This document shows positions 10,461 to 23,558 of a stretch of DNA of 64,000 nucleotides, one piece after another. The notes under the pieces are model-generated. The model did no database searches, was not told where the DNA came from, and saw nothing but the letters and a program-made list of their open reading frames with translations. Made by a program: the position numbers and the translations under genes. Source of the stretch: Acanthochlamys bracteata (lineage: Eukaryota > Streptophyta > Magnoliopsida > Pandanales > Velloziaceae); NCBI GenBank assembly GCA_019914995.1, contig CM034132.1, positions 8,240,662-8,304,661 of the forward strand, written 5' to 3'. Position 1 is the first letter of the stretch; every line of letters begins with the position of its first letter.

Positions 10461-12087
10461 CTAGACATCTCTAGGTTTGGCAACAAGAAGTAAGTTGGAC
10501 TTCTTATGAAGTACTGTTCCGCTTTGCTCGGTCATATCCAATTCTTCTTCCTTCATACCATTAGGGAGTTTCCAATCAAAGTGGAACAACATATTTGCCA
10601 AGGTAAGCTCAACTATGGGCATGGCAAAAGATATTCCAGGGCAAATTCGACGTCCTGAACCAAATGGTAGGTAGTGGAAATCTTGTCCCTTGAAGTCCAG
10701 ACCATTATTGACAAACCTCTCTGGCGTAAACTTTTCCGGCTCATCCCAGTACTTGGGATCTCTACTTATAGCCCATGCATTGACAATAACCCTCATCCCG
10801 GCCGGAATCTCGTACCCTCCCAACTGAAGCTTTTCCATAGACATACGAGGTGCTAGTAGAGGACCAGTAGGGTGCAGCCGCATGGATTCCTTGATGGTTG
10901 CTTTGAAATAGCTCATCTTACTAATATCTTCCGGTTCAACATAGTGCTTAGCACCAACGATGCTTCGAACTTCGGCTTGTGCTTTTCTCTGCTCTTCCGG
11001 GTTCCTCATGAGCTCGGCCATCGTCCACTCCATGACAGTGGTCGACGTATCAATTCCAGCTATGAACATATCCTGCACAAATCCATGAGAATTAGCTCAC
11101 TAGTGCAAATCAAGAATTGCACGTACATATAAAGAAAGGAATTAATGATCTTACGTGTACGATAGACTTGATGTGCTCGGAGCTCAGACGGACACTACCG
11201 TTAGTGTCGTCTTCTTTGTTTAAAGAGAGCAGAACATCGACGAAGCGGGTAGATTCTTTAGAAATAGAGCCATTTGACTTCTCCTTTACAAAATCATCTA
11301 GAACACCTTGAATGTGTTTATCCAGCTTCTGGGAGACCTTCTTAGCCTTTGCTTCAATTCCACTAATCTTATCAATCCATCCTAACCACGGAAATACCTC
11401 TGCGATCAAATACTTGCTGAGCATCTGCAGCAACTCATCCATCATCTTCTTATACAAAGCACCAACGTTGGCTTGAGCGTTCTTCCTCCCAAGCGTCGAC
11501 CTAGAAACCGTGTTGTACGCAAGGCTGCTAAGCAACTCAGTCAAGTTCACTACAGACTCCTTCGAAGCACGGATCTTTTCGACCATAGCGGTAACCTCTT
11601 CATTCCTCAACGAGCTAAAAGACTGCACTTGCTTGGTGCTCAGTAGATGGACAACACAAATCTTTCTCAGGTTGCGCCAGTACTCACCATAAGGAGCAAA
11701 AACAAAGCTGTTGCGGATGAGCAACTGGACCATCTTCATCGGCGGACGGCTTGCTAAGATATTATCATAGTTTTTCAGGACATCTTCAGCAAGCTCAGCA
11801 GAGGAGACAACAACAGTCGGGAAACTGCCAAATTGCATAAGCATTATTGGACCGTACTTGTCCGAAAGAGCTCGTAGTGATCTGTGCTGCAGGGGGCCAA
11901 TCTGGTGAAGATTACCGATTATGGGGAGTGTCGGGGGGGAAGGAGGCAAATTAGAGTTTCTAGAGTACTTTAGCATTTTCGTGGAAAGGAGAAACAGCAT
12001 GACCATGAACATGGAGAGTGTAAAAAAGGTTGAGTTGAGCAAAGGCCATTGAAGCCATTGGTGAAGGTTGCTAGCTAAAGAGACCAT
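10461..12087 (-). CDS. Cytochrome P450, CYP71 family, type A copy 1, intact, 514 aa
   Basis: Two exons: 12087-11155 (311 codons) and 11072-10461 (203 codons plus stop). The 82-bp intron has GT-AG ends at the position standard for CYP71 genes, just before the I-helix. The protein starts MVSLASNLHQWLQ. It has a hydrophobic anchor at about residues 15-35, the hinge [31 protein letters not shown] (helix C), AGIDTST (oxygen-binding I-helix), KESMRLHP (ExxR), PERF and the haem loop FGSGRRICPG with its cysteine ligand. Length and motifs are complete, so it should be an active ER monooxygenase. An upstream in-frame ATG exists at 12126, but the TATA box at 12149-12156 would put the start site after it. 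Roughly 85% identical to the copy at 53254-54884. Substrate unknown. Confidence 0.92.
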
Positions 12088-12148
12088 CTTCTGTAGATGT
12101 TGTACTATGAGTACGAATGTGTACACATGAACTACTACTAACTCGTGG

Positions 12149-12156
12149 CTTATATA
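12149..12156 (-). promoter_or_regulatory. TATA box of type A copy 1
   Basis: TATATAAG on the minus strand about 62 bp before the ATG at 12087. It is conserved in position and context before the other two type A copies. Confidence 0.6.
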
Positions 12157-12222
12157 GTTCTGTGAAAATTTCTACAAGAAATTGTGGCTTGTATAATTTC
12201 CAACAAGTGTAGGACGCGTGTT

Positions 12223-12240
12223 ACGGACGTCGTTTGAAAT
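12223..12240 (-). promoter_or_regulatory. Conserved ACGT-core block upstream of type A copy 1
   Basis: An 18-bp block containing the palindrome GACGTC, about 70 bp upstream of the TATA box. It recurs almost unchanged at 55022-55039 and 49081-49098 at the same spacing. ACGT cores are bZIP (TGA/GBF-type) binding sites in plants; a regulatory role is inference. Confidence 0.4.
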
Positions 12241-12686
12241 ATATCGGGCAGAATATTCAAACTCGTGATCTTTCCTAAATATAAAGGATAATATCATTTG
12301 TAGTAGGCTTTTCAATAGAAGTTATGTCACGGTGTAGACTATAAATAGTGAATGTTCTGTTTTCGTTCTACTTTTCGTTTAGTTGCCGAGTATCCCTTGT
12401 TCCCTTGCAAAAAATGTTTGCGTATGATACAAAACGGTGGGGCCTTTTCATTTCTCTCTCCTTTTTTTAGAAAGAGATAGAAATTGCCCTGATACGGTAC
12501 GAACGAATGACGAATAATATTAATCGGATCGGAAAAGTCATGATGCTATGTTTAAATTGATCATGAATTTTCCGTAGCTTTTCTTTTCGTCCGTTTACTT
12601 GCAAAACAATTTCCAAAGGTATCTTTAGAGCTTTCATTTTTCCGTTTGACTTTTGAATACTGCTTGAAATGAATTAGTTGTTTTTA

Positions 12687-12756
12687 ATTCAAATAATATT
12701 ACACCAGTGGCTAAAACAGTTTAGGCCTTGAGCCAGATTGACGCGATATGATGGCA
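12687..12756. repeat. Direct repeat copy 1 in the type A 5' flank
   Basis: A ~70-bp unit starting 'attcaaataatattacacc' and ending 'gatatgatggca' recurs at 12910-12979. Both copies also appear, diverged, in the flank of the other unit near 55490 and 55640, so the duplication predates the gene duplication. Confidence 0.6.
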
Positions 12757-12909
12757 AATAATATTACACCAGTCGTTCAATTTTAAGCCTTGAGGTTCAA
12801 TTTAGTATTTGAAAATAATATCCCCAACCATTGACTTGATTATAACAAGAGTTCAATTTTAGTCCAATAATGTTGGGGAGCAATAGCTTAAAATAAAAAG
12901 TTTCGAAGA

Positions 12910-12979
12910 ATTCAAATAATATTACACCAGTTGCTTAAATAGTTTAGGCTTTGAGCCTGGTTGACGCGATATGATGGCA
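12910..12979. repeat. Direct repeat copy 2 in the type A 5' flank
   Basis: Second copy of the ~70-bp unit at 12687-12756, with a handful of differences by eye. Confidence 0.6.
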
Positions 12980-14167
12980 TCCCAAAAACCTTAATTCGGA
13001 CTTTGGCATGGTTTCTGAAAGCCCATTTATGGTCGTGATTTTTTTTAAGTTCTTCATGGTGCTTCACGAGCTCTGCCATCACTCACTTCACAAACCACCG
13101 ACGATGATGTTGAATCACTTGCTGCTAAGATCATAGCCAGATCAACTTAGCCATATCAACTTAGGGAGCGTTGATAAGAAACTAATTGAGTCTAAGCTAA
13201 ATTTACTGAGAACAAGTACTATAAATGCAATATGAAAGTAAGCTGGAAAAATATTTATTCTCCTCCGTTCAGTTCCTAATGAACTATCACCTATTTATAC
13301 AAACAAAATAAGAGAGTCCCTATTAGACACTAAGTCCTAATCATAATCAAAGGTTTAGATAAACTCAAATACTAGTATTTTTATTCTTTGCTAACTCTAC
13401 CACTTATTTCTTCAGCTACTAGAAGGCCAAGTGATAGCCTAATCTAGCTCCACCGATGCAAGGCTAAGTCCAGGCTAGCTACTATGTCCAGATCAGCTAT
13501 TATCTTCTCTTTCCCAGCTACTGTCTTCTCGTTGTGTTGACCCTTCACTTGCAGCCAACGCAATTGCTACATTGCTGGTTGAATTTCTTCAGGCGCTGAG
13601 GACGATCACCAGCTACTATCTCCCCTTCCACTTCACACTATGTATCAAACGTTTAGGAGTGCTTATTGAAAAAAAAAACTTTTAGGTATACTATTTTATA
13701 AATATTTAACAAAATAAAAAATTATCAATATAATTATTTCATAACTTACATTTCATCTATATCTTCCAAAAATTTTTAAAAAACTTCTAAAACATCATGC
13801 ATATTTTTTCTTGAGTTGAAAAGGAGCTTATTGGGATTGATAAGCAATCCCAAATATGTCCTTACATTCAACATTTGAATGAGTTTCCGTAAAAAGAATT
13901 CTTGAGAAGTGAGTTTTTTAAAAAAATGAGTAAAATTCTTGTATTTGATTGTTGAATGTTTAAAAATAATTTGTATATTTGTTGTATTTGAAAGTATGTT
14001 TGAAAATGGGTTGTTTTAAGGAAAAGGTGAGTTCCTACTAAACTTATACACTCCCTAAGTTTGGATCTTTGTATTCAACATTTTCAGGTAAAGTTCTCCG
14101 TGAACCTGTTTAGGCTAAAGTTCAACTTTAAGCAAGCATGTTCCATTTTAGCTTTAAAAGATCCATT
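12980..14167. other. Non-coding 5' flank shared with the other unit, with a ~700-bp unit-specific insert
   Basis: Sequence up to about 13150 and from about 13865 to 14167 matches 55690-56165. The part between (13150-13865) is absent from unit 2. Its right portion (about 13655-13860) is AT-rich and ends in a small palindrome, GGGATTGATAAGCAATCCC, so it may be a MITE. No gene seen. Confidence 0.5.
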
Positions 14168-14560
14168 TGTTAGTTACTTTCGTAATTCTATATAATACCA
14201 AAAATTCACATAGAATATGATTTCAAAATCTACAAACTCGATGATTTTTACAAAACTTAGATAAGAGAAACATATATTGATCCAAAACGCTTATCTTCAA
14301 TCAATTGTTTGCCTATATAAAACTTAATTTTTCTCTCTTGATCTTTACTTGATTCTAAAACAACACTTACTGATGCAATAGACAACAAATCTTTAGATGT
14401 AAATTACAATAGACAAAGGACCAAGCATTCAACTAGAAATATATTTGCCATAACTTTTCTCAAATGGAGAGTTATTATAACTTTTCATTATGTGGAGTTA
14501 TTATAACTTCTCTCATAATGGATAGTTTTAATAACTCATTAATAAATAGAATATTAATAT
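14168..14560 (-). repeat. 3' LTR of the old antisense copia, first part
   Basis: Matches 31830-32294. The LTR is interrupted at 14560 by the SIRE-type element and resumes at 25201-25222. Confidence 0.75.
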
Positions 14561-16192
14561 TGTTGGAAATACAAGGATAATTTTGATGATAACAAAGAAT
14601 TAAGAACTATGATTTATATAAGACTAATAATCTGAAAACAAGTCTGCAGGATTAGACAAACAAAGAACATTTAATTTACAGCAGACAAAATAGCCATCAT
14701 ACAACTAACTGTTATGCTACTACAAACTGGACAGAGGACAACATACGGGACAGAGGATGCCACAGCCACATCACAGTCAACTGTTCGACTGCTTGAAGCG
14801 GGACAGAGAACAGCATACGAGACAGAGGATGCCACAGCTAAATGACAACCAAATCGCTATTCTCTCTCATCAAGCGGACAGAGAACAACATACGGGATGG
14901 AGGATGCAATGCCACATTACGATCGATTTGTTTGATTTATCAAGCATATGCATTTTTTTCATTTTTTGACAAACCCATATGTTCAACGACAACGGTTTTC
15001 CTTGCCTTCAAAAAATCACCGTGACTCACAACGGATGAAGGATCTCAAATGAAGATTTACAAGAGCTAGAATCATCTTCACTTTCACAAAAAGGAAGCTC
15101 AATAATCAAGGAAAGAAAGCAGTCAAAATCCTTGATCACCAAGCGGTCAACTTTACAGACTGCATTTATTATGGACATACCATATCAACTCATCAGCTCA
15201 TCGAAATTCAAACAGAAACTTAGCTGAATTAAGCACTCAACCGTTGGCAGCAAATTCAAATCTCTTCAACGCATTCAATGCAACAAAGACTTTGCACAAA
15301 CACAGCTGAAGAACCACTGGACAACACCATTCCTTCTCTGACGTGAAGAACCGAGCGCCAACAGCAACGTTCCTCAACGGCTCCTGCACAGGAAAGATGC
15401 TCTATAAAAAGAGAATCACAGTAATGAGGAAACGTGGTGGAGATATAGAGAAAAACAGGGAGAGAACAAAAAGAAAACTGAAGTAGAGAGAATCCAAGCA
15501 AAAACAGAGACATACAAGAACACTACCACTCTACACAAAAACTCCCACTGCCGGTCACGAACTTGACTACTCCACATAAACAAATCTTGCTGCAAATCAT
15601 ACTGAAGAAATCTCTCAGCAATCTCTCCGATCATTTCATCTGAATCACTGATTAAACACCCAATATTCATGAGATAGATCCTGCACTCAATACTTGTTTA
15701 TTTTCTTGCAACTTGTTACTTACAGTATAAAGGTGGTGCTGGATGCACCGGTAAAGGAAGCTCGGGTTGAGCTTGGTGTAAGCTCTTAGACCTTGTAATA
15801 GTGCTAGCAAATCAGCCAGGGGGACAGGCGTGTCCAGGAAGCTGGTAGGGGTTGTCTTGGCGAAGAAACCCGGTAGAGTATGTGTGCTTGGCGAAGCACT
15901 TCGCTCTAGGTGTATTTGTAGCATATTAAAGGTCTAGTGAAGTTTTGGCTCTGGTGATAGAGCAATCGTGGATGTAACAAAGGGGTTTTGCCGAACCACG
16001 TTAAATATCCTGAGCACTACTCCTTGTTACTTCTGTCAGTAAATACACTAACGCTTCTGTCTGCAGATTACAGCATTGACACAGCCAGCTGTTAGCTCTC
16101 TGCCAGTAGGATAACAAAATTGATAAAATTTTTTATAGATTAACTCAATTCACCCCTCCCCTCTTGAGTTAATCTTGCAGGAATATCTAACA
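14561..16192 (+). repeat. 5' LTR of the SIRE-type element
   Basis: Starts TGTTGGAAATACAAGG and ends AGGAATATCTAACA. Positions about 14733-14960 hold three imperfect ~80-bp tandem units around the word GGACAGAG, mirrored in the 3' LTR. Confidence 0.9.
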
Positions 16193-16494
16193 ATTGGTAT
16201 CAGAGCAGGCCTCCAAAAATCAAAGGTCTAACAACCTTGAGGTAAAAGATCCTTATGGCTAATCTTGTTCCTATAGCTTTTGAAGGTAGATCCTCCAACA
16301 GACCACCACTCTTTGATTGAATAAATTAAGGCTATTGGAAAACCAAGATGACAATCTTCATTTGAACACAAGACTTCACACTATGGAAGATCATACGGGA
16401 CGGACCTATCCTTCCAACCAAAACTGGTCTAGATGGGATACGTATTCCCAAGGCTGAACGGGAATACAATGATGAAGATAACAAACTCATATCA

Positions 16495-18264
16495 ATGAAT
16501 GACAGAGCTATGAACCTTCTGTATTGTGCGTTGGATCCCAATGAGTTCAACCGAATCAGTGCTTGCAACTCTGCCAAAGAAATATGGGATCAGTTGGAGG
16601 TAACACATGAAGGAACCACTCAAGTCAAGAAAACTAGAGTGAATCTGCTCATGCATGAGTATGAAAACTTCAGGATGAACCGAGGTGAGTCCATTTCTCA
16701 GATGTTCACTAGATTTACTAACATCACAAATCCTCTGAAGAATCTAGGAAAAGTATTCAAATCTGAAGAACTGAAATGGAAGATATTGAGAGCTGTGCTG
16801 CTAACATTTGGATCTAAAGTAGATGCCATAGAGAAAAATCCAACTTTTCCTCAAATGTCACTGGATGAACTGATTGGCAAGCTAATGGCCAAGGAATTAT
16901 CTCTGAAGAAAATTGATGAATGTCCTAAAGGGATTGCATTAAAGATCAACGACCAGCAGGTAAGTGATTCTTTCTCTGATGAAGACATTGCACTCTTAAC
17001 CCGTAAATTTAAAAGTTTTCTCAGAAAAAATAAGCTTAGAAAAAGAAGAGTTCCTGGAAGAACCAATAGAGGAGAGGACAGACAGGACACCAACTGCTTC
17101 AACTGCAACAAACCAGGACACTTCAAGAACGATTGTCCATTGCTCAAGAGATCTAAATACAAGGACACAAGAAGAAAACGAGCTATGGCAGCGTGGAGTG
17201 ATGAAGATGAAAGTTCATCAGAAGACAGTCAGACTAAGACAGAGAAAAATGAAGAAAGTAATTTATGTCTGATGGCAGATCATGAAGATGACAATGAGGT
17301 AAATTCTACTGACTATGATGATTCTAATGAACAATTACAAGATATTATTGATGAACTGTATGCAAAATACCTACATGCCAAAACCGACTGCAAAACTATG
17401 AAGGTATGCATGCATAAAATTAAGGATGAAAACGAATGTCTGAAAAAGGAAATCCTTGTTTTAAAAAATGCCTTAGAAGACAAAACTGATGCTATGAAAG
17501 ACACACTCCATGCAGATTATGATCATATTAACTCTAAACTATGTGCACTGCGTATTGAAAATAAACGCTTGACTCAAATAAATGAAAAGCTTCATACCAA
17601 ACTAAATGAATGTAAGACTGGAGAACTGACAAGATGCACAGAAAGCTCAAACATAGACATGATAAAGAAAATTGCTGAACTTGAGGAGTTGAATGAGGCA
17701 CTAAGTAGAGAGGTGGATAGACTGTCATACCCCACCATTCCAGATCTTAAACCATTCATGACTGATTATACAAATATGCACATAAAAGAAACTAAGCTGA
17801 TGGAAGAAAATCAAAGACTGTTTCAAGAAAACAAAGCTCTGCAGAGTAAGAATCTCGACTTAGAAGCATCACTGGCAAGATTTGTTAATGGAAAGGATAG
17901 ACTAAATGCAATACTGGGAGCTCAACGCAGCCCATACAGAAAGAAAGGAATAGGATTCATTCCAGCATCTATGGCAACTGGTAAACAAATCTCAAGGTAT
18001 GATCAGTCCTCCACAAGCCACTCAGGTATGGCAACAGCAAGGATGCAAAACAAAAATTTAATATCCAAAGCACATACAGCAAACATGTCTTACTCCACAA
18101 TACCTTTTGTTAAATACTTTCATTGTGGCAGAAAAGGGCATAATGTTTATTCATGCTGGTATAAAAAGAACACCAATAAGATAAAAATAATATGGGTTCC
18201 AAAAGAAATATATAACAGCACTAACTCTCTAGGACCCAAAGAAATTTGGGTACCTAAACACTAA
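16495..18264 (+). mobile_element. gag region of the SIRE-type element
   Basis: A gag polyprotein segment of the UBN2 type with a CCHC zinc knuckle (CFNCNKPGHFKNDC) about one third along. A long charged coiled-coil-like region and a second zinc-knuckle-like motif (FHCGRKGHNVYSC) lie near the end. The coiled-coil extension is typical of SIRE gag. Confidence 0.85.
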
Positions 18265-18273
18265 AGATTTCTT

Positions 18274-21200
18274 TTGCAGGAAGGAGAGGAGCCAACCCGA
18301 CTGAAAAATAGCAAATGGTACTTGGACAGCGGATGCTCAAGACATATGACAGGAAATGAAAAATGTTTCAGCAGTCTACAAAAACAATTCGGTGGAAATG
18401 TAATCCTTGGAGACAACAGTAAGTGCAAAGTAATAGGCATAGAAAAAATAGGTAATCCTTCCTCCCTATGCATAGAAAATGTTCTTCATGTTAAAGGATT
18501 AAAATATAACCTAATAAGCATAAGTCAATTGTGTGATAACGGTTTTAAAGTTAATTTTGATAATCAATGCTGCTCAATTGTTAATCTGTCATCTGGAGAA
18601 GAAATACTAAACGGAAAGAGGGAAGGTAATGTTTATGTACTCTATATTGATGATCTTCCTAACAACAAAATGTGTTTAGTAGCAAGTCAACGAGAAAAAG
18701 CATTGGCTCGCATAGACGTTTGGGACAACGCAACATCAAAATACTATCAAAATGTCCAAACTAAAACTAGTAAAGGAACCGCTGAAGCCAACTATAGCTT
18801 GGATGAATTATGTGATGCATGTGCCAAAGGAAAACAAGTGAAGTCATCATTCAAGCACAAGCAAGTGATCAAAACCAAGCAACCATTACAACTGCTACAC
18901 ATGAATTTATTTGGACCAGCAAGAACAGCAAGCTTGGGAGGTAAGTATTATTGTCTAGTAATAGTAGATGATTATTCTCGTTTCTGTTGGGTTTACTTCT
19001 TAGCATACAAGAATGATGCACTGAAAACATTCATATGCTTTTTCAAAAAGATTCAAAAAGAATTAAACCTAATCATCCGTGCTATTAGAAGTGATCATGG
19101 GAAGGAATTTCAAAACTTTTATTTTGATGAATTCTGTGACTCGAATGGCTTAACACATAATTTCTCTGCTCCAAGAACTCCCCAACAAAATGGTGTAGTA
19201 GAAAGGAAAAATAGAGTGCTAGTAGAAATGGCACGAACCATGCTCATAGAACAGAACCTACCAAAATATTTTTTGGCAGAAGCCGTTAATACTGCATGTC
19301 ATATTATTAACCGTGCATTCATTCGCCCCATTCTTAAAAAGACTCCATATGAGCTTTTAAAGGGAAGAATCCCAAATATCGATTACTTGAGAACCTTTGG
19401 ATGCAAATGTTTTATCCTCAACAACGGGAAAGATAATCTTGGAAAGTTTGATGCAAAAAGTGATGAAGGTATTTTTCTCGGTTACTCTTGTACATCAAAA
19501 GCTTATAGAATTTTTAATAAACGAACCATGATCGTTGAAGAATCTATGCATGTATTATTTAATGAGTCTAACAATGGCACGAGAAGAAATCGAGAACTAG
19601 ATGCAGGATCAGAAGAAGAAGAAGAGCATTCCCATCGACGAGAAAAACAACAGACATTAAACCCAAACCCAAACAGAGGAGGAACGGCCGGTTGAAATAA
19701 CAGAGGAAGGATGGACTCTGAATTTTACCGATCGACGAAAACTTGTGAGAGCGCGATCCGCGGACCTTCAAATCTGATCCAGTCATCCACAAGAAAACAT
19801 ACTAGGTGAGGCAAATGAAGGTACAAGAACTAGATCCCATTTTAAAAATAACTTCATTCAGCACTCTGCATTTGTATCAAATCTAGAACCGAAGTGCATA
19901 GAAGATACATTGACAGATAGCTCATGGATCACTGCCATGCAAGAAGAATTAAATCAGTTTGAAAGAAATAATGTATGACATCTTGTTAGAAAACTTCTAA
20001 ACAAATCCATCATAGGAACAAAATGGGTGTTTAGAAATAAATTGGATGAAAATGGCATCATAACTAGAAACAAAGCTAGACTAGTAGCTAAAGGATATAA
20101 TCAGAAAGAAGGAATAGATTTTGATGAAACTTATGCTCCTGTTGCACGTCTTGAAGCTATTAGAATTCTACTTACTTTTGCATGTCATAAAGATTTCAAA
20201 CTTTTTCAAATGGATGTTAAAAGTGCATTTCTAAATGGTTTTCTGAAAGAAGAAGTCTATGTTGAACAACCTCCCGGGTTTGAAAACACAAGCTGTCCAA
20301 ATCATGTTTACAAATTGAACAAAGCTCTTTATGGTTTGAAACAAGCTCCCAGAGCTTAGTATGAAAGGTTAAGCACATTTCTGATTGAAAAAGGCTTCAG
20401 TCAAGGTAAGATTGATTTAACCTTGTTCACATTGCATGAAGATAATGACATGTTAATTGTACAAGTCTATGTAGATGACATAATATTTGGTGCTACTAAT
20501 GAAAGTCTATGCAGAAAATTTTCTAGCTTGATGAAAGAGGAGTTTGAAATGAGCTTGATGGGTGAACTAAATTATTTTCTTGGTCTACAAGTTAAACAAC
20601 TGAAAAATGGCATATTCATAAGTCAAAGCAAATACATTAAAGAGTTGATCAAAAAGTTCAGCATGGAAGGAAGCAAGAAGATAAGCACTCCAATGTTTAC
20701 TTCTTGCAAACTGAACCGAGATGAGATAGGTAAAGTAGTTGATCAAAAATTATATAGAGGTATGATTGGATCACTCCTTTATCTTACTGCTAGTAGACCG
20801 GACATTCAATTCAATGTATGCCTATGTGCTAGATTTCAAAGTGATCCAAAAGAGTCTCACATGATAGCTGTAAAACGAATTATTAGATACTTGGTAGGAA
20901 CTATGGAATTAGGATTATTCTATCCAAGAGGCTGTGAATTTAACTTATATGCTTATGCTGACGCTGATTTTGGTGGCTGCAAGCTTGATAGAATGAGCAC
21001 AAGTGGCTCTTGTCAGTTTTTAGGAGGTTGTCTGATCTCATGGTGCTCTAGAAAACAAGCTTCAGTGTCGATGTCAACTGCCGAAGCAGAATACATAGCC
21101 GCTGGAAGTTGCTGCTCTCAGGTACTCTGGATAAAACAACTTCTTGATTTTGGTTGTAATTTTAAGAATGTGCCTATATTCTATGACAATACAAGTGCCA

Positions 21201-21400
21201 TTAAGTTAACCAAAAATCCCATTCAACACTCACGCACAAAGCACATAGATTTAAGACATCATTTCATTTGAGAGCATGTTGAATGCAATAATATACTGTT
21301 AAACTTTGTTAATTCTGAGAATCAACTAGCTGACATCTTCACTAAACCTTTAGGACTTGAATCCTTCACAAAAATCTGCCACGAGATAGGTTTATGTGTC
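18274..21400 (+). mobile_element. pol region of the SIRE-type element
   Basis: Order is copia-like: aspartic protease (WYLDSGCSRHMTG), GAG-preintegrase segment, integrase core (the VDDYSRF and RSDHGKEF blocks, then ERKNR), reverse transcriptase ([11 protein letters not shown], and YVDD in VQVYVDDIIFG) and RNase H (ADADFGG, STAEAEY). Integrase before reverse transcriptase defines Ty1/copia. A fossil with a few breaks. Confidence 0.85.
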
Positions 21401-21670
21401 ATATAACTATGCTCTGTTCTGTCTCTGTATGTACTTAGGTTTCAGCATGGTTACAGTCGCACAACAGTCGACTGCAACTGATAGAACTATAGTAAGCAGC
21501 TGACCGGTCACGTGCTGAGCACATGACCCAGCTGACTTATATTAGGCTGTATGCAGTATAAGCTAACCCGACTGGGCAGCTCCTCACAACTCGTCGTCTT
21601 CATTTCAAATTTCCCTCTCCCTTTCGAATACTAAATCTCAAACCCTAAGCCAAATCTCCTAACCTCTGCA

Positions 21671-23068
21671 ATGGCCAAGAAAAATCAGAAGACTCAGGCA
21701 AGAATCTCCAAAACTGTCCACGACCATGACGAGAGATTCATCGGCAAGAAGGAAATCGAGAAATACAGTCGACAGCTAGCAATTCCAATTCTGACGCCGG
21801 CAAGCGTTAATTTCGACGACTTCAATTACTACGGCCTTGAAGCGGATGAAATTTTTGAGGCACAAGGCTGGACATCGTTCAATGAGTGGCCGGGAGAATT
21901 CTCAGAGGACTGTGTCAGATTATTCTACGCCAATCTTCATCCGACTGAAAATTCCTCTGTTCAGACCATGGTGAACGAAATCGAGATCATTTTGGAAGCA
22001 CGATCCATGTCCTTGATGTTCGATCTACCCTACAGAGAGGAGATGCCACCTGCTAGCGACTCAAAACTGAACTATCTCAAGCAGGCACTGGATACAAAGA
22101 TTGTGACGAAGCTTCAGTATGAGTCAGCCGCCCATCTACCTTTGCTGCCAAGAGCTCTCTGTCATATCATCTCCAAAGTCATAGTTCCACGTTCAGGAAG
22201 TCGCAACATCATCACCAACTATGATGCATTTCTGTTATGGAGATTGATGAAGAAACTGCCCATAAACTTTTGTGAGGTAATGCTGCATCACATGATGAGA
22301 GTCTCCAAGTCTGGCAGTAAGCACTTCCCATACCCTCATGTTATATGTAGGATATGTCAATTCAAGGCTGTGCCTATAGGAACCCTGCAAATAAAGAAGA
22401 TGATTAGGATGGATGCTAAGTTCTTGAGAGGAATCATTGAAGCAGAGGAAAGGCTAACGTCCAAGCATTCTCCAGTTGACAATAACTCTGTAAGTGCCAC
22501 AACAGCTCAGCTGACTCAGTGCTTGACAAACATTCTCAATGCCATCCTAGAGCAAACTAAGGAAATTCAGAAGCTAAACACAACCTTTGAAGAACTCAAG
22601 GACGCCATTTGCCAACCAGGGCACTCAAAGGACAAGTCAACCAGAGATGAATTTGAGACTGGACAGATGGATGCAGAGGAAAATGCACAGGAAGATGGGC
22701 AGGAGGATGGACAGCTGAATGCAGATTACCATAATATGGGGAACAATGATCATTCAGCATTTCCAAACAAGGCAACCAAGCACATGGAATCTCCTGAAGA
22801 ATGCCCAGCTGAAGGAGCCACTGAAGAACCTGATGCAGAAACTGAGCCATTATCAATTATCGTTTATGAAGCTCCTCTGCCGGAAGAATCACTGTCCAAA
22901 GATATCCCAGCAGAGCTCCAACCTGAACCCCTTACCACTGAACCTCCTACCTCTGAACCCCCATCAGCTCCCTCAACCGTTCCTAGCCTTCCCCTAAGCG
23001 CAGGAACCAAAAACGCAAAGCTCACAAACCAGTCTCCAGCTCACAAGCCTTTGTTGATGAGGATGTAG
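21671..23068 (+). mobile_element. env-like reading frame of the SIRE-type element
   Basis: A frame of 465 codons after pol starts MAKKNQKTQARISKTVHDHD. Its first half resembles the 'putative plant transposon protein' domain; the second half is acidic and then Pro/Ser/Thr-rich (many PLTTEPPTSEPP-type stretches). SIRE relatives carry such a third frame and it has been called env-like, but I see no convincing signal peptide or membrane segment. Confidence 0.7.
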
Positions 23069-23558
23069 AAATACTTCCTCCATCCTCTGCAGCTAAACCA
23101 AAACATCAACGTCCTAGACCTCCTGGCTGTAGAACATCATCTAAGCGTAGAAATAACTAGTTGAAAACTTAGCTTAGGCTTAGTTTCATTATCTGCTTAG
23201 ATTTATGTTTTATGTGACTGGCTGTTTGCTTGTTTATTTACTTAAATGAATGTTTGCACTTTTTGCCTAACCTGTCAAAATCTAGCAATGTTACATAAGC
23301 TTTTTTGAGATGACAAAAGGGGGAGAAAGAAGAAGAATTATTGTTAGAAGGGGAGAAAGAAGTATTATTAAAGGGACAGAACAATTTCTGGATCAATCTG
23401 AGGGGGAGCCATGAGCAATAAACAGATAAGTAAAATAGATGCACCAGTTGAGGGAGAGTTATGAAAAGGTATGGCAAATTTTCAATTCAAATCTATAGCT
23501 TACAAAAACATAAATCAATAATTCTTAATTTGTTTGTCATCGTTAAAAAAGGGGAGAT

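Noticed and set aside
15256-15924. Minus-strand open frames of ~85 aa, recurring at 24257-24671
   Set aside because: They repeat only because they lie in the two LTRs of the same element. No recognisable protein.
16196-16207. tRNA-like sequence TGGTATCAGAGC, also near 31.8, 34.7, 37.1 and 40.7 kb
   Set aside because: Each is next to an LTR and is a primer-binding site complementary to tRNA-Met, not a tRNA gene.
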